In this document: positions 45,221-46,807 of the stretch, piece after piece | Position numbering within the stretch: position 1 is the stretch's first letter | Layout of the letters: the number at the start of each line of letters is the position of its first letter | NCBI GenBank assembly: GCA_032358255.1 | Contig: JAULBX010026497.1 | Location: 1-46,807, forward strand | Length of the DNA stretch: 46,807 nt | Reading direction: 5' to 3' | Origin: Heterotrichella gracilis | Lineage: Eukaryota > Sar > Xanthophyceae > Tribonematales > Xanthonemataceae | The notes under the pieces: model-generated | What the model was told of the DNA's origin: nothing | Seen by the model: only the letters and a program-made list of their open reading frames with translations | Database searches by the model: none | Made by a program: the position numbers and the translations under genes

Positions 45221-46208
45221 GGCGAACTTTGCAGTAGCGTGTTTAGCTTCCAGACCTGATGCTTGCGCGGTATACGCGGTTCCGCATCACGGAATTTTGG
45301 TCACGTTGCTGGATTTGCACCACCTTTGGTACAACGTTGTTGGCTGCGTTGGCCGGTATCGTAGTAGGCTGCCACTTGAAGTGCTGCGCACTTATCAGCC
45401 TGTGCCATGCCGCGCCACACCTGCGCCCCTGTGATGCATCATCTGACCAAGTTGATGTGGATGCACCCCAACGTTGGTGCAAATGTTGCGCGCGGCAAAC
45501 GTGCTGTTCCTTTGAATGATAATGTGGGTTGTGTCACCAGCCCATGAACACACAATTGCATGCATGCATGAAGTGAAAAGAGCCAGTCTGAGGTGGTATG
45601 CATAGAGTCTATGCAGGACCGACCCGCACACATGGTTGCCTTTGTCCATTGTGCATCGAGGGCGTTAGCTGCACGTGCATGAGTGCGTGGTTATTGGAGC
45701 GAATACGTGGGTTGAAGCCACAGTTTGTCGAGCTGAGAGTTAAAAGAAGGCGCCGAGGGCACAATCACGAGGGCATTCCATGTGAGGGGGTATTATCGTG
45801 CTTGAAATGCCGTTTGCAAGGGGATTGATCACGTGGGGAGAGTCTTTGCAGTGACCAACGAAGGCGTACCTTTCAAATCACACCAACTGGTACTGGTTGT
45901 ATCCCATATTGGAGGGTGTGGACCCTGCACGTCATGCACGGGTCATCACATGTACCACGGGATCCAGGACCACGTGATGCATGGGGGTTCGACCTCGCTA
46001 TGCTCTTGCCGGACAACAAATGATGTTCGCATTTTATTTGTTTCAGCTGTTGCTACTTCATTTGCCTTCAAGTGCTGGGTCAGATTCGTATTTTGGATCT
46101 GGTGGGCACCTGAATTCGAGCAGTCCTGGGCTAAGAGCTCTGTCGTGACTGGGTGACCCTTGTAGGGAGTTCACCACATCATGTGTCACACAGTGTCATA
46201 CGCCTTAT

Positions 46209-46314
46209 GCAGGCAAGCTTTCACAGCCTCCTTTGTCACCGCTCTGATAACTGCTGTGACAAAGCAGACTGTGAAAGCTTGCCTGCTTTGTCACCGCTCT
46301 GATAGGTGCTGTGG
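46209..46314. repeat. Nested inverted and direct repeat (foldback unit)
   Basis: 46209-46226 and 46269-46286 are perfect 18-bp inverted arms. A 19-bp direct repeat (CTTTGTCACCGCTCTGATA) occurs at 46231 and 46286. The loop contains GTGACAAAG at about 46256-46264, the reverse complement of its start. Confidence 0.9.
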
Positions 46315-46518
46315 TTGCATTTAGTTGATCATGATTGCATCTTGAACTTCATGCATGCCCGTCTCAGACGGAATGCATGCAAAATCCAGTCTCAAATTAA
46401 TTGCATGCAATCTTGCGGTAATTATTGATTCCAGCCTCTGACATTCCAAAATTTGAGTCAGAATAGCATGCACCCTTGCGCAAGTGGCGCCGTAAGCCTG
46501 ACACGCTGCAAATGCGCC

Positions 46519-46595
46519 ACTGGGTCCCATCTCAGTTTTGGTCATGCCCCGGATGACCAAAACTGAGATGGGACCCAGTTTTGGTCATCCGGGGC
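46519..46595. repeat. Two mutually exclusive hairpins sharing a central strand
   Basis: 46519-46545 and 46553-46579 are perfect 27-bp inverted arms around a 7-nt loop. 46546-46565 and 46576-46595 are perfect 20-bp inverted arms around a 10-nt loop. The strand 46553-46565 can pair with either side, so only one hairpin can form at a time. Confidence 0.92.
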
Positions 46596-46596
46596 G

Positions 46597-46615
46597 ACTA
46601 TGCCAATGGCATAGT
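46597..46615. repeat. Short hairpin next to the switch-like hairpins
   Basis: The 9-bp arms 46597-46605 and 46607-46615 have a one-base centre. It directly follows the larger pair. Confidence 0.75.
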
Positions 46616-46807
46616 ATTACTGGGTATCAGGAATAATGAGCACAACTACGCTAGAAGACACAAGCATGTGGCCCAGCACCATTGGCCAAACAATCCGATA
46701 AAAAACTTAATATAAAAAGACACAGAGTGAATCCACACACGGACATTATTCCCCCACTGCAATTCCACATTGAAATCAGGAGTGTTCTATCCCAGCGGGA
46801 CAAAGAC

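Larger units (their letters stand above)
45069..46807. other. Spacer upstream of the secreted repeat-protein gene
   Basis: This region contains that gene's TATA box and 5' flank. Beyond about 45.3 kb I see no supported gene. The last 600 bases hold strong inverted repeats and abundant GCATGC motifs. Confidence 0.55.

Noticed and set aside
46612..46620. TAGTATTAC, identical to a nonanucleotide used at replication origins of some circular Rep-encoding ssDNA viruses
   Set aside because: It is not in the loop of a flanking stem, no Rep gene is present, and a given 9-mer is expected by chance about once in three windows of this size.
1..46807. tRNA, rRNA, CRISPR arrays, transposase or reverse-transcriptase genes
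   Set aside because: I looked for these and saw no convincing cloverleaf, array or domain motif. Small or decayed elements could have been missed by eye.

Overview
The window is nuclear DNA from a green alga (Chlorophyta, probably a chlorophycean or close relative). The evidence is intron-dense genes with GT-AG introns, a plant-type HAC acetyltransferase without a bromodomain, a secreted protein carrying the 'RKLLQ' motif common after signal peptides in green algae, and many short plant-type telomere-like TTTAGGG tracts inside introns. Species was not determined. All four recognised genes lie on the minus strand, head to tail; the long plus-strand ORFs are shadows.

Layout: 1-940 holds small repeats and palindromes. 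941-19079 is a 32-exon gene for a Rav1/DMXL (rabconnectin-3) protein, the large subunit of the RAVE-type V-ATPase assembly factor. 19080-21246 is spacer with tandem repeats. 21247-32406 is a 24-exon p300/CBP-type histone acetyltransferase (HAC). 32407-33347 is spacer. 33348-40645 is a 17-exon HSA-plus-SANT protein, the EAF1/Vid21 scaffold of NuA4-type acetyltransferase complexes. 40646-42915 is spacer. 42916-45068 is a 4-exon gene for a small secreted, Asn-rich repeat protein with a TATA box and a 20-nt microexon. 45069-46807 is spacer with strong nested hairpins.

I built the gene models by hand from splice sites, reading-frame phase and family similarity. Every model closes in frame from ATG to stop (2404, 1517, 905 and 211 codons). 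HAC and EAF1 both serve histone acetylation but in different complexes; the other two genes have no evident link to them.

The most unusual signal is in the introns. At about 28 places in the three large genes an exon edge, usually with its splice site, is duplicated in direct orientation into the flanking intron, sometimes two or three times. The copies are degenerate, lie about 50-310 bp away, and are often separated by TTTAGGG/CCCTAAA filler. This looks like a recurrent repair or replication footprint that builds introns and multiplies splice sites.
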